This document shows, one piece after another, positions 25,725 through 34,203 of a stretch of DNA of 64,000 bases. Position 1 is the stretch's first letter, and each line of letters begins with the position of its first letter. Both the position numbers and the translations under genes were made by a program. The notes beneath the pieces were generated by a model. The model was not told where the DNA came from, did no database searches, and was given only the letters and a program-made list of their open reading frames with translations. Origin of the DNA: Candidatus Cloacimonetes bacterium 4572_55 (GTDB taxonomy: Bacteria; 4572-55); the NCBI GenBank assembly GCA_002084765.1, contig NBMB01000020.1, positions 5,385 to 69,384 of the forward strand. The letters are read 5' to 3'.

Positions 25725-26423
25725 ATGAAAATTTTTATGAAAATTTTGATGATTTTGGTCCTCGGTTATGGACTTTCAACCGCAGCCGAGACCTCTTTGG
25801 GTAAGATATCCTTGATACAAGGCAACGGCGTGGAGATTAACCCTGATGGAAAATCGGAATATGAGCCGGCAAAATTGGATGATCCGATATTTGAATCGAC
25901 CACGATAAAAACTGACAAGGATTCCAAAGCGGAAATTACATGGAAAGATGATCGATCACACACGATAATCAAAAGTGGAAAAGAGATTCGTATCCGAGAT
26001 TTGTATCAGCAGACCTCGGATAAAAAAATGACCTCTTTTGAAAAATTATGGGTGAGCGTTGGCAAGTTGATCAGCGGCGAGGAGAAGGAAAATTCCGGAA
26101 ATGTGGCTTCGATTCGGGGAGACGATGGGGGACCTACGGAATCTTTGCACTGGAAAAGCTCCGAAGCGGAACTGGAAAGTGCCCAGAAGTTGTTCGATGA
26201 AAAAGAGTATGAGAAATGTATTGAGATTCTGGATCAAGTTATAAAGGAAGATCCGACAGATGCAAAGAAGGCAATCATTTTGGTGACTCGAGGACTGGCG
26301 CACTATCAACTGAAACATACAGATCAAGCGAAAGAAAATCTGGAGCTTTTTATCAAAGAATTTTCAAAGCACCTGTTGAAAGACGACGCCCAATCTGCTC
26401 TGAATGAATTGAAGGAAAAATAA
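25725..26423 (+). CDS. Periplasmic FecR-like domain protein with TPR repeats
   Basis: AAGGAG precedes the ATG. The 232-residue product has a signal peptide (MKILMILVLGYGLSTAAE) and an N-terminal beta domain with the FecR-like pattern GKISLIQGNGVEI...TTIKTDKDSKAEITW.DD....I.SGKEIRI. The C-terminal helices (ELESAQKLFDEKEYEKCIEI, DQVIKEDPTDAKKAIILVTR, GLAHYQLKHTDQAKENLELF) look like two to three TPRs. The FecR beta domain is used for envelope sensing, but no sigma factor or receptor lies beside it. The role is unknown; it is possibly a scaffold in envelope assembly. Confidence 0.75.
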   Translation: MKIFMKILMILVLGYGLSTAAETSLGKISLIQGNGVEINPDGKSEYEPAKLDDPIFESTTIKTDKDSKAEITWKDDRSHTIIKSGKEIRIRDLYQQTSDKKMTSFEKLWVSVGKLISGEEKENSGNVASIRGDDGGPTESLHWKSSEAELESAQKLFDEKEYEKCIEILDQVIKEDPTDAKKAIILVTRGLAHYQLKHTDQAKENLELFIKEFSKHLLKDDAQSALNELKEK

Positions 26424-26438
26424 GACTGTTCTATATGT

Positions 26439-26558
26439 GAGTCCCCTCTAAAAAGGGTCTTTTTGCGAAAATTGCTGAAAACGTTTGTTGATATTGTTGA
26501 ACTTACGACACGTAAATTTAACAATATCACCCAAATTTTTAGTTTTTAGAGTGGACTC
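26439..26558. repeat. 120-bp element with terminal and internal inverted repeats (MITE-like)
   Basis: Terminal inverted repeats of 16 bp (GAGTCCCCTCTAAAAA at 26439-26454; TTTTTAGAGTGGACTC at 26543-26558) match with one mismatch. Inside lie GATATTGTT (26490) and AACAATATC (26520), nested around TTACG-ACA-CGTAA (26503-26515). The whole element can fold as one long hairpin. It encodes nothing. It immediately abuts a copy of the interspersed repeat at 26559. Confidence 0.7.
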
Positions 26559-26612
26559 ATTCTTTAATTATCAATTCTTAATCTGCGATAATCTGCGTAA
26601 TCTGCGGATCGA
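26559..26612 (+). repeat. Longest single copy of the interspersed repeat
   Basis: ATTCTTTAATTATCAATTCT, then TAATCTGCGA, TAATCTGCGT, AATCTGCGGATCGA. The three AATCTGCG units define the core; the ATTCTTTAAnTATCAATTC part is a conserved left flank, shared with the copies at 28958-29094 and 20649. Confidence 0.8.
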
Positions 26613-26684
26613 TTTCCGTGATGACGAATAATACAGGCTAACTGCTTTTCAAAAATTCGTAGCTCAAGACGCTTACCCTCCCTG

Positions 26685-28457
26685 TTAGAATTCGATCATA
26701 GCTCCCAAGAAAAACATCTGTCCCAGCGGCTTGTAATCCTGCCAGATCTCCGTTGTGGCGTCCGTCAAATTATGACCCCTGGCAATAGCGGTGATATTTT
26801 GATAGACCCGGCGGGAGAGATCGATATTGAGCATTTGATACCCTTCTAAAGTCGTGGGTTTCGGTTTGGACGACCGGCTGTTATCCGCGTATCGCTCCCC
26901 AATGATACTCCAGTTGAGTCGGGCGTTGAAATACCGTTCCGAACGATAATCAATCATAAAGCTGGAGTCGAAGAACGGCTGATACGCCAGGTGGTCATTA
27001 AAAGAGCGAACCTTGACATTTAAGCTGATCTGAAAAAAAGGCGCGGGCGTCAACACGCTTTCGGCAAAGAGTATATGGCGGGTTAGGTTCTCTTTTTTCA
27101 GAACCGAATCCGGGGAAGCGACCGCCCATGTATACGTGCTATCCGGCGAGATATGAGACTGATACAACGGCAAGTTCTTGATACTCGCTACGTTCCACCC
27201 GGCACGCATCTTGATGGATGGAGTCGGATCATATTCTGCCGCGGCTTCGAATACAAAGGGATGCAACTCGGGCATGGGCGTATACATGCTGTCTATAAAC
27301 GCGTTGTGTCGCCAGTATGTCTTCAGCGAATGTCCTTGAAGAAAGGAACTGAATGTCGCAGATAGCGCAATCTTTTTCGGCGTGGTGTAAGTCGCTTTGA
27401 GATAGGGCAGCATTTTCGATGTATCGCCAAGCTCATCAGTATTATATCCGAGCATATTTGCCCCAATAATTCCGGATATGCTCGAGGTCGGGGTCCAGAT
27501 CCACTTCGGCTGGATCATGAAATAATTCATACCAAATGAGACGCCGTTGTGGAAATCAGTGGTGGAGCGCGCTAAAAGAGCGTCCACGCTGACAAGATGA
27601 TCCCCCCATAATCCGGTAATCGCCAATTTCGTCAAAAAGCTATTTTCTTCATCTTCCCATTCCGCCAATTGATTTGATCCTTCCTCTTTAAAATAGCTTT
27701 TATCTGCGGAAAATCCGGCAATTATGAATATCTTATCTTTAATGGTTTTTCTAAAATTGACCGAGCCTTCAAACATACGGAATCGACGCTTTCGATCCAA
27801 ATTCAGGTCGGAGCTGGCTCCGTACATCTCGTAAGGTCGATTGAAAAAAGAACCTCTGACTGATAAATTGCCGGTTTCGTCTATTTGATAATGAAACCGA
27901 CCCTCTGCCTTTGCCTCTTGATATTCGCTATGATCCGTATGACCCCCAGAGCGCTCAAATCCTAAATTCAGAAAATAGTTGAAATTTTCGACCTGATTTC
28001 CATGAAAAAAGCTGACCGGTATCGTGGTATAAGTCCCGAATTCAGCTGAAGCTCTGTATAGATATTTACGCAACTGGCTCGATCCTTCTTCCTCCGGTCC
28101 CGACTTCTGACCCAAACTCTGCTGAATCTCCAAAATACCTTTGTCTTGATTCACCGGAATGTTGCGAGGTGAAACCAAAATATCGGGCGGACCGGTCAAC
28201 TCCTTCTCGCTTTTGTCGACGGTGTGCCGGTTTCCATAAATATAGAGATCGTCAATATCTAACGATTCCGTCTCCTCTATTATTTGAAATTCAGGATCGC
28301 TCCCGGGCGTTTTTTTCACATCCACGCGGCTGGAATCAGAGAAAGTCGGCTTTTCGTCGGTGGAACGGTCATTCGTATTTTGAGCGTCTGACCATTGAAC
28401 TCCGATTGCCGTGAAACAGATAAGTAGGATTAAAAAAAACGGTAAAATTCGTCTCAC
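26685..28457 (-). CDS. Outer-membrane beta-barrel, TonB-dependent-receptor-like
   Basis: The start is uncertain. GTG at 28457 has GAGGAG six bases upstream; ATG at 28463 and 28505 are alternatives with poor ribosome sites. About 590 residues: a signal peptide (ILPFFLILLICFTAIGVQWS), an acidic Ser/Asp-rich N-terminal stretch to about residue 130 (DIDDLYIYGNRHTVDK), then alternating amphipathic strands to the end, closing with FFLGAMIEF, a C-terminal aromatic typical of outer-membrane barrels. The late segment LEGYQMLNIDLSRRVYQNIT with GHNLTDATTEIW resembles TonB-dependent receptor C-termini (N-L-x-D). A full plug domain is not visible, so it may be a channel or receptor lacking a canonical plug. 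The substrate is unknown. Confidence 0.75.
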   Translation of the reverse strand: MRRILPFFLILLICFTAIGVQWSDAQNTNDRSTDEKPTFSDSSRVDVKKTPGSDPEFQIIEETESLDIDDLYIYGNRHTVDKSEKELTGPPDILVSPRNIPVNQDKGILEIQQSLGQKSGPEEEGSSQLRKYLYRASAEFGTYTTIPVSFFHGNQVENFNYFLNLGFERSGGHTDHSEYQEAKAEGRFHYQIDETGNLSVRGSFFNRPYEMYGASSDLNLDRKRRFRMFEGSVNFRKTIKDKIFIIAGFSADKSYFKEEGSNQLAEWEDEENSFLTKLAITGLWGDHLVSVDALLARSTTDFHNGVSFGMNYFMIQPKWIWTPTSSISGIIGANMLGYNTDELGDTSKMLPYLKATYTTPKKIALSATFSSFLQGHSLKTYWRHNAFIDSMYTPMPELHPFVFEAAAEYDPTPSIKMRAGWNVASIKNLPLYQSHISPDSTYTWAVASPDSVLKKENLTRHILFAESVLTPAPFFQISLNVKVRSFNDHLAYQPFFDSSFMIDYRSERYFNARLNWSIIGERYADNSRSSKPKPTTLEGYQMLNIDLSRRVYQNITAIARGHNLTDATTEIWQDYKPLGQMFFLGAMIEF

Positions 28458-28566
28458 CCTCATCTCCTCTTTTTTGACAGAACGGTTGACCCGCTGTATG
28501 TTCACAAACGAAATTTGCCATCGAAATTTACGCGCATGTCGCGCGTTCTCCGTGACAGATCATACC

Positions 28567-28746
28567 TCATTCCCCGGATTTGATCAGCTTCAGCTTTCCC
28601 TGATCCACCAATTGCATTGCCTTCTCGCTTTTCAATATTTCATCCTCTGGAACAAACTCTGACGCTTCCGGCTTCATTTCCAAAACCCATCCTCCGAAAA
28701 ATCGAACAATTAATATGCCGGGATGTACGTTTTTAATCTTTAACAT
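28567..28746 (-). CDS. Small hypothetical protein, 59 residues
   Basis: ATG at 28746 follows AAGGAGAAATATA, a strong ribosome site. The product begins MLKIKNVHPGILIVRFFGGW and ends KLKLIKSGE. It contains a run of strand (ILIVRFFGGWVLEMKP), then EASEFVPEDEILKSEKAMQL and VDQGKLKLI. The layout (short strand pair, acidic turn, helix, last strand) recalls small conserved proteins with a K/R-lead strand and a terminal VxxGxLxxI, sometimes seen in phage structural modules, but no family was recognised. It lies just upstream of the outer-membrane barrel gene on the same strand. Confidence 0.6.
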   Translation of the reverse strand: MLKIKNVHPGILIVRFFGGWVLEMKPEASEFVPEDEILKSEKAMQLVDQGKLKLIKSGE

Positions 28747-28957
28747 TATATTTCTCCTTGAAAATGAAAAAGTCTTTAAAGAGCAATAAATAATTTAACT
28801 TAACCAAATATAAGATAATAGGTTAAATAGGATATTGCAATGCTTTTCTTGTAAAAAAAATTGATGCCTTTTTTAGCCGAATCACGATTATATTCTCTGT
28901 GACTCTGTAGCGAATTATTCAGGACTATAGTGAAATGCGCGCAAAGGCTCAGTTTTC

Positions 28958-29094
28958 CTGAAAGAAACCTGGCAAAAAGATATAATTCTTTAACTATCAA
29001 TTCTTAATCTGCGCTGAAAGAAACCTGGCAAAAAGATATAATTCTTTAACTATCAATTCTTAATCTGCGATAATCTGCGTAATCTGCGGATCGA
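28958..29094 (+). repeat. Perfect 56-bp tandem duplication within an interspersed-repeat copy
   Basis: Two identical 56-bp units, 28958-29013 and 29014-29069, start CTGAAAGAAACCTGGC and end TTCTTAATCTGCG. After the second the repeat core continues (ATAATCTGCG, TAATCTGCGGATCGA) to 29094. The remaining part of this 384-bp gap (28747-28957) shows no gene or RNA that I recognise. Confidence 0.9.
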
Positions 29095-29130
29095 GTTCCC
29101 TTCTGTGGCGAACTGCGAGGTCACATGAGA

Positions 29131-31392
29131 TCAATCCATATCAAAATCTATCGATTCTTTCCCGCTAAAAGTTTTGGAGAAAATTTCCATCATTTTTAAA
29201 TTTTGCTTGGAGAGCATCATTGCATTCCCCATGATAGAGTAAAACAATATGCTTAAACGGGTTTTTGATTCTTCAGTTTTTATACGCCCTGCCTGTATCT
29301 GGTTTAGTTTTTCTGCAAATTTTATTAACTTCAAATCCTTATCAATTACAATCTTAAATTTATCGACATCTTTATTGCTTAACGCCAATTCAGTATTTAA
29401 TAAGATGTCGTGCAATATCTGGCGAACCTTTTGTAGCTCTTTTATCTGCTCATTGAGCAAGCCCTTGTGATGATTGCTAAGATGTGTATAGGATCGAAGA
29501 ACAATATCGCGATGCCCATCTGCCAGCTTTTGCAATCGCCGAATTGTTTGCCCATACTTAAAAGATAGGGTCGCATCCTCTTGTTGCAATAAGCGCATAG
29601 ATTTAAAAATATTGGCAATAATAATATTTGTCCATCGTTGAATACGTTTTATTTTTTTCTTCTCGGCTTTCAAAAGGTATTCATTTTGGTTGAACAGCGC
29701 GTCCAATGTGGCATCCAGAGATATCCGAATTTCATAAACGAACAAACTCATGTGTTCAAAAGTTGTTGTAAGTGTGTCGGCTACATCCGTGACTTTTTTC
29801 AGATTAAAAATCTGATCCAGTTCTTTATCTTTGGATCGTTTTTTATACTTAGAATGATTTTTCCAGATAATCATTCCCGCTAAAGCTAACAACCCAATAA
29901 CGCCAAAGCCTTTTCCATAAAAAATGACAACTGCAATGAGGCTGGATATAGTAAAAGCTAATAAACCAGTCATAAACCAACCGCCGATAACTGTCAAAAC
30001 GCCGGTAATCCGGTACACTGCGCTTTCTCGTCCCCAGGCTAAGTCTGCAAAAGAGGTTCCCATGGAAACCATGAATGTGACATAAGTTGTTGAAAGTGGC
30101 AGTTTTTGCGATGTCGCATACGAAATTATCGCGCTGGCGACCATCATATTCACAGAAGCGCGCAACAGATCAAATGAGGGACGTTGGTCTGAATCTGTAT
30201 TCGCTTTATATTGGGTTGTGTCCAATCTTTTTGCTATCCAATCGCTGAGTATAGACGGAGTGAATCGTTTGACAAAATTGAAAAAGCGGATTGCCATACG
30301 AACAACTATACGAGAAATGAAAATGGATTCAAATTTTTCATCTTCACCTGATTGTTCTCCCAGACTGAGTTCTATTTCTGACACTGTCCTGGCTTTTTTT
30401 GATACCCACAAGGTAATCACCATAATAACGCCGGCAATTAACAGCATGTAGGATTCAGTCGGGACTTTTTTTCCTAATACGCCCATAGCGGCAGTCAAGG
30501 GGAAATCCGTAGCCATAGCCGCGTCGTAGGCATGGAAACCAGCCATTGGGACGCCAATAAAATTGACCAGGTCATTGGCTGCAAAAGCCATTGCCAATGC
30601 AAACGTGCCTATGAGTATGATCGGTTTGAATATATTCAATTTAAAAAAAAGCGCGATTTGGAGTAAAGCTGCTGAAACAGCAAAAATAGAGGTGAGAATT
30701 AAAAAAGTATTTGTTTTAATCCATTCAGCGGTTTCCGGTGTGATAAAAGTGGCACCTTTTGCGCCTTTAACCAATATAAAATAGGTGATAAAGGAGAGTG
30801 CCATACCGCCCCAGAGTGCTCCGAAATGTTTCATTCTTTTAAGGTAGTCGAAAGTAAATAATAAGCGGCTTAGAAATTGAACAATAGCACCAAATATAAA
30901 AGCAATTAAAACAGATAATAAAATTCCAAATATGATGAGCATGGCTTTGCTGGTATTAATATATTGAGATAGCAAAGCCAAACTGCCATCTTTCTGCAAA
31001 ATTTTAAGAACTGATATCGCTACCGCGCCGCCTAATAATTCGAATACAATAGAAACTGTTGTTGAGGTGGGAAGCCCATACGTGTTGAAAAGATCAAGCA
31101 GAATGATGTCTGCTATCATCACAGCAAGAAAAATCGTTATCAATTCAGGCATATTAAAAAGATGTGGATGAAAAATCCCTTTACGGGCTACCTCCATCAT
31201 ACCGCTGGAAAAACTCACGCCGACCATAATACCCAGGCTGGCGATTATCAGAATGACATATCGGGGAGCAACCCGCGACCCAAGAGATGAATTAAGAAAG
31301 TTCACCGCGTCATTGCTCACTCCAACGATCAGATCAAAAATTGCAAATACAAACAAAACTACTACCGCTATTAAAAACAAATCTGCGCCCAT
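29131..31392 (-). CDS. PiT-family inorganic phosphate transporter with PhoU-like C-terminal region
   Basis: This 753-residue protein carries both PiT signature repeats: GVSNDAVNFLNSSLGSRVAP near the N-terminus and FAANDLVNFIGVPMAGFHAY near 270, with NTYGLPTSTTVSIVFELLGG and SQKLPLSTTYVTFMVSMGTS marking the substrate halves. About ten to twelve membrane helices are visible up to residue 510. From about 520 the sequence is soluble and helical (TDVADTLTTTFEHMSLFVYE through KFAEKLNQIQAGRIK), resembling a PhoU-like coiled bundle that could regulate uptake. It should move phosphate with a cation across the inner membrane. AAGGCGG precedes the ATG. Confidence 0.9.
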   Translation of the reverse strand: MGADLFLIAVVVLFVFAIFDLIVGVSNDAVNFLNSSLGSRVAPRYVILIIASLGIMVGVSFSSGMMEVARKGIFHPHLFNMPELITIFLAVMIADIILLDLFNTYGLPTSTTVSIVFELLGGAVAISVLKILQKDGSLALLSQYINTSKAMLIIFGILLSVLIAFIFGAIVQFLSRLLFTFDYLKRMKHFGALWGGMALSFITYFILVKGAKGATFITPETAEWIKTNTFLILTSIFAVSAALLQIALFFKLNIFKPIILIGTFALAMAFAANDLVNFIGVPMAGFHAYDAAMATDFPLTAAMGVLGKKVPTESYMLLIAGVIMVITLWVSKKARTVSEIELSLGEQSGEDEKFESIFISRIVVRMAIRFFNFVKRFTPSILSDWIAKRLDTTQYKANTDSDQRPSFDLLRASVNMMVASAIISYATSQKLPLSTTYVTFMVSMGTSFADLAWGRESAVYRITGVLTVIGGWFMTGLLAFTISSLIAVVIFYGKGFGVIGLLALAGMIIWKNHSKYKKRSKDKELDQIFNLKKVTDVADTLTTTFEHMSLFVYEIRISLDATLDALFNQNEYLLKAEKKKIKRIQRWTNIIIANIFKSMRLLQQEDATLSFKYGQTIRRLQKLADGHRDIVLRSYTHLSNHHKGLLNEQIKELQKVRQILHDILLNTELALSNKDVDKFKIVIDKDLKLIKFAEKLNQIQAGRIKTEESKTRLSILFYSIMGNAMMLSKQNLKMMEIFSKTFSGKESIDFDMD

Positions 31393-31539
31393 ACTTTTAT
31401 CCGCCTTTTATTTAATTTTTGTCGCTATATGATCTATATTTAACTTAATACTTATACTTAACTATTTGAATTTACTTGGATTATTCTATTTTTTCCAAAA
31501 TAAAATATTTCGACTCTCGACCGCATCTCTCCAAATTTG

Positions 31540-32604
31540 CTATTCAGCCAGTTCAACAAAATAGCTATAAGACTGGCTCATTCCCTCAAAGCAGTTGGCG
31601 CAGATGGCGATCTTTGATCGGTCTGACAGAATCTGACGACGCATAGCCTGCATTTTTTCCCCTTTCCAGATATCCTTTATTTTTTCCCCTTTCGCCAAAT
31701 CCCCGACGATAAAATCCGCGTCCTTGTCAAAGCAGCAGGGGACAACGGTTCCATCCCAATTCAGAGTCAAACTATACCAGATGACCCGACACCAATTCTC
31801 CGACCGCATTTTGACCCGATATTTCCCTTCGCTATCCTCATAGCGGCGAAATCGCTCGTCGTCCGGCAGAAAATGATCGCCCTGATCCTTTGTATAAATC
31901 TGCGCGCTCTTCAGGGAGAGCCGGTCCACGCGTATCCGCTTTGCCAGACGCTTTATCTCATTAATTTTTTCTTGATTATGCTTCATCACCAGGAATTGCA
32001 GGTGGATCAGAGGTCGGGCAGTGTTCCGTTCTCGCTTGCGCCTGCTCAAAAGCTCCATCCCGTCTATCACCCGTTGAAAATTGCCGCCCACCCGATAGCG
32101 TTCGTAGCTCTCCTGATCCACGCCGTCCATTGAGATAATAATCTCGTCCAGACCGGAATCGATCACGCTGTCCACCGCGTTCATGGTACGGAGAAAATGA
32201 CCGTTTGTGCTGGTCATCACCGGGATATTTTTGGTCTTGGCATAAGCGGTCATCTGATTGAAATTTTTATTAAGATATGGCTCGCCCTGGTTCCAAAAAA
32301 GGATCAAAACCAGGCCGTCTCCCACCTCGTCAATGATCTGTTTGAATCGATCTAAGGTCAAATTTCCAGCGGGACGAGTCAGTTCTCCCGCGCCGGATGG
32401 ACACATAGGGCATTTCAGATTACAGATATTGGTCGGCTCCACCATAAGCATCAAGGGCGTTCCCCAGACTATGGGCTGGCGTCGCACGCGGGATAGAGCC
32501 ATGGACCCGCCGACCTTGAGGATATTCAACGCCCGCTTCATAGTGATCCGATAACGATATGTCGTGAGAGTCCGATAGATCGTTTTTAGGGGAATTTTGA
32601 GCAT
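31540..32604 (-). CDS. Radical SAM protein with SPASM-like domain
   Basis: A 354-residue protein. The radical SAM Cys motif is in EPTNICNLKCPMCPSGAGEL (CxxxCxxC), followed by GEPYLNKNF and DEIIISMDGVDQESYERYRV. The C-terminal region has CRVIWYSLTLNWDGTVVPCC with FDKD, GDLAKGEKIKDIWKGEKMQA and ICANCFEG, a SPASM/twitch-type auxiliary cluster. Related enzymes modify peptides, glycans or cofactors; the substrate here is open. RBS AAGGAAATTTT precedes the ATG. Neighbours include a sulfotransferase and an O-antigen-ligase-like gene, so a role in surface glycan or secreted-product modification is plausible but unproven. Confidence 0.9.
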   Translation of the reverse strand: MLKIPLKTIYRTLTTYRYRITMKRALNILKVGGSMALSRVRRQPIVWGTPLMLMVEPTNICNLKCPMCPSGAGELTRPAGNLTLDRFKQIIDEVGDGLVLILFWNQGEPYLNKNFNQMTAYAKTKNIPVMTSTNGHFLRTMNAVDSVIDSGLDEIIISMDGVDQESYERYRVGGNFQRVIDGMELLSRRKRERNTARPLIHLQFLVMKHNQEKINEIKRLAKRIRVDRLSLKSAQIYTKDQGDHFLPDDERFRRYEDSEGKYRVKMRSENWCRVIWYSLTLNWDGTVVPCCFDKDADFIVGDLAKGEKIKDIWKGEKMQAMRRQILSDRSKIAICANCFEGMSQSYSYFVELAE

Positions 32605-32726
32605 AAAATTTCCTTTTTATAAAAATTTTCCCGTCGTATCGCTGCGGTTGGACGTTATACCAGATATTCTGATATGGTTCAAATTTTTGCTAGCGGTTGG
32701 CTGATTCTTGAAATTTTTCAACCATT

Positions 32727-33605
32727 TCAAGGCATGCTCCATTTTTCTTCGGATATATCCCATAAAGATAATTTCTTGTTTAGAAATTTCTCTAATTTTT
32801 CGATGTCTTCCCTTATTGGATCAATTAGAAAATTATAACCATCTTTGCTGAATTTTTTGGAGACTTTTGTTCTTGTGATCGATTTGTTCTTTTGTTTCAG
32901 CTTCACATTGAAGTCAACATCCGAGTCGACTTCAAGAAATTTCGCTATCTCTTTCAACACAGCTTTATGATCTCTGAGAAATTCTTCAAAAAAGACAATT
33001 TTGAATTGTCCTTTAGGAAACAACTCCAGGTAACGGCTGAGTTGAAAATAGTATAAGCTCCTCTCTAAGAATGTCTTATCTTCCTTTATGAGAGAGTTCA
33101 AATCATAGGATTCAGAATAGAGATTTAATTGTAAACAATGCGAATAATGGGAGCGGATTCTGGCAAATGGATTTCTGAGCAGATAAATAAATTTCATATT
33201 CGGGACAATTTTATGGATATTTTCCGGACATTCCAACCCATAAGAGGGAGCTTCTGAATAGATTGTAGAAGACTCTCCAACCCGTTTTTCACCTTTATAA
33301 CCTCTCATCATCATTTTTGATAATCGCTCTTTTGTCCCAATATGCGAGTAACGATTCAAGTGAACTGGCTCATCTAAAAAGATGCCCGGCTCTTTGATAT
33401 AGGTCATAAAAATACCGGGATGCTGATCGAGATAGTTATGTAAACTTGTGGTCCCGGCTTTCATTGCGCCAATAAGCAAAAAGTCAGGTAACATTCGATC
33501 TACTTTGATATTTCGATCCAAATACCATGTTTCATTCAATTTCCAAAACATTTTTTGATATTTTAACAGTTTATATTTTAAAAATAATTTTATATTATTC
33601 AACAT
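32727..33605 (-). CDS. PAPS-dependent sulfotransferase
   Basis: ATG at 33605 is preferred (GGAA upstream; a TTG extension reaches 33617). The 292-residue protein has the 5'-phosphosulfate loop DFLLIGAMKAGTTSLHNYLD, the 3'-phosphate site FIYLLRNPFARIRSHYSHCL, and FKIVFFEEFLRDHKAVLKEI, the usual layout of heparan/NodH-type sulfotransferases. It moves sulfate from PAPS to a hydroxyl or amine acceptor, probably a surface polysaccharide or lipid. The gene looks more A/T-rich than its neighbours, suggesting acquisition by transfer. No PAPS synthesis genes are in the window. Confidence 0.92.
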   Translation of the reverse strand: MLNNIKLFLKYKLLKYQKMFWKLNETWYLDRNIKVDRMLPDFLLIGAMKAGTTSLHNYLDQHPGIFMTYIKEPGIFLDEPVHLNRYSHIGTKERLSKMMMRGYKGEKRVGESSTIYSEAPSYGLECPENIHKIVPNMKFIYLLRNPFARIRSHYSHCLQLNLYSESYDLNSLIKEDKTFLERSLYYFQLSRYLELFPKGQFKIVFFEEFLRDHKAVLKEIAKFLEVDSDVDFNVKLKQKNKSITRTKVSKKFSKDGYNFLIDPIREDIEKLEKFLNKKLSLWDISEEKWSMP

Positions 33606-33652
33606 AATAGGTTCCAATCATACTATTAAGATGCTTTATATTAAAATTAGCA

Positions 33653-33689
33653 AGCCGCCCGAATCTCACTATCTCAAGTCCGAGCGGCT
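33653..33689 (-). terminator. Probable terminator of trxA
   Basis: On the minus strand AGCCGCTCG and CGGGCGGCTT pair imperfectly around a 19-base loop, then TGCTAATTTTAA follows. The stem is GC-rich but the T-tract is interrupted, so efficiency is uncertain. Confidence 0.5.
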
Positions 33690-33728
33690 ATGTATCTATC
33701 CTACTCTGATAGCTCGTCATTGTACATC

Positions 33729-34049
33729 TTAGAGAAGTGCTTTCAGCCTTTTTACCAATTGACCCTTAGAACTCATTCCGACAACTTTGTCTTCCAGCTT
33801 GCCAGATTTGAAATATAGGATCGTCGGAATTCCTTGGATCCCATATTCCCGCGCCTTCACTTGGTTCGAATCCACATCGATCTTGCAGATTTTTGCTTTT
33901 GGATGAAAATCCTCGGCAATTTCTTTGACCAGCGGACCGATCATCCTACAGGGACCGCACCATTCCGCCCAAAAATCGACGATTACCGGCACATCACATT
34001 CCAGGACTTCCTTTTCGAAAGTTTCGTCAGTTAAATGAACAATACCCAT
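33729..34049 (-). CDS. trxA: Thioredoxin
   Basis: A 106-residue thioredoxin with the active site in VDFWAEWCGPCRMIGP, cis-Pro in YGIQGIPTILYF, and KSGKLEDKVVGM before the last helix. It reduces protein disulfides in the cytoplasm and needs thioredoxin reductase, which is not in the window. No signal peptide. A 10-bp inverted repeat lies about 80 bp upstream, so it is probably transcribed alone. Confidence 0.97.
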   Translation of the reverse strand: MGIVHLTDETFEKEVLECDVPVIVDFWAEWCGPCRMIGPLVKEIAEDFHPKAKICKIDVDSNQVKAREYGIQGIPTILYFKSGKLEDKVVGMSSKGQLVKRLKALL

Positions 34050-34128
34050 GATTCCTCCATTAATTTTTTAATATTTCCGATTTGATTTATCACAATCGCC
34101 CGTTGGGGCGTAAAAAAATTACAACTTA

Positions 34129-34165
34129 TTTTACTAAAGTCAAGACTTTTAGTTGTTTAGTAAAA
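34129..34165. promoter_or_regulatory. Inverted repeats upstream of trxA
   Basis: TTTTACTAAA (34129-34138) and TTTAGTAAAA (34156-34165) are perfect complements with a 17-base spacer, and AAAGTC-AA-GACTTT (34136-34149) nests at the left arm. They are placed at promoter distance from trxA. A regulatory role is inference. Confidence 0.4.
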
Positions 34166-34203
34166 ACAAAAATTGGACTCGCTCAAAAAACGCGGCTTTA
34201 GCC

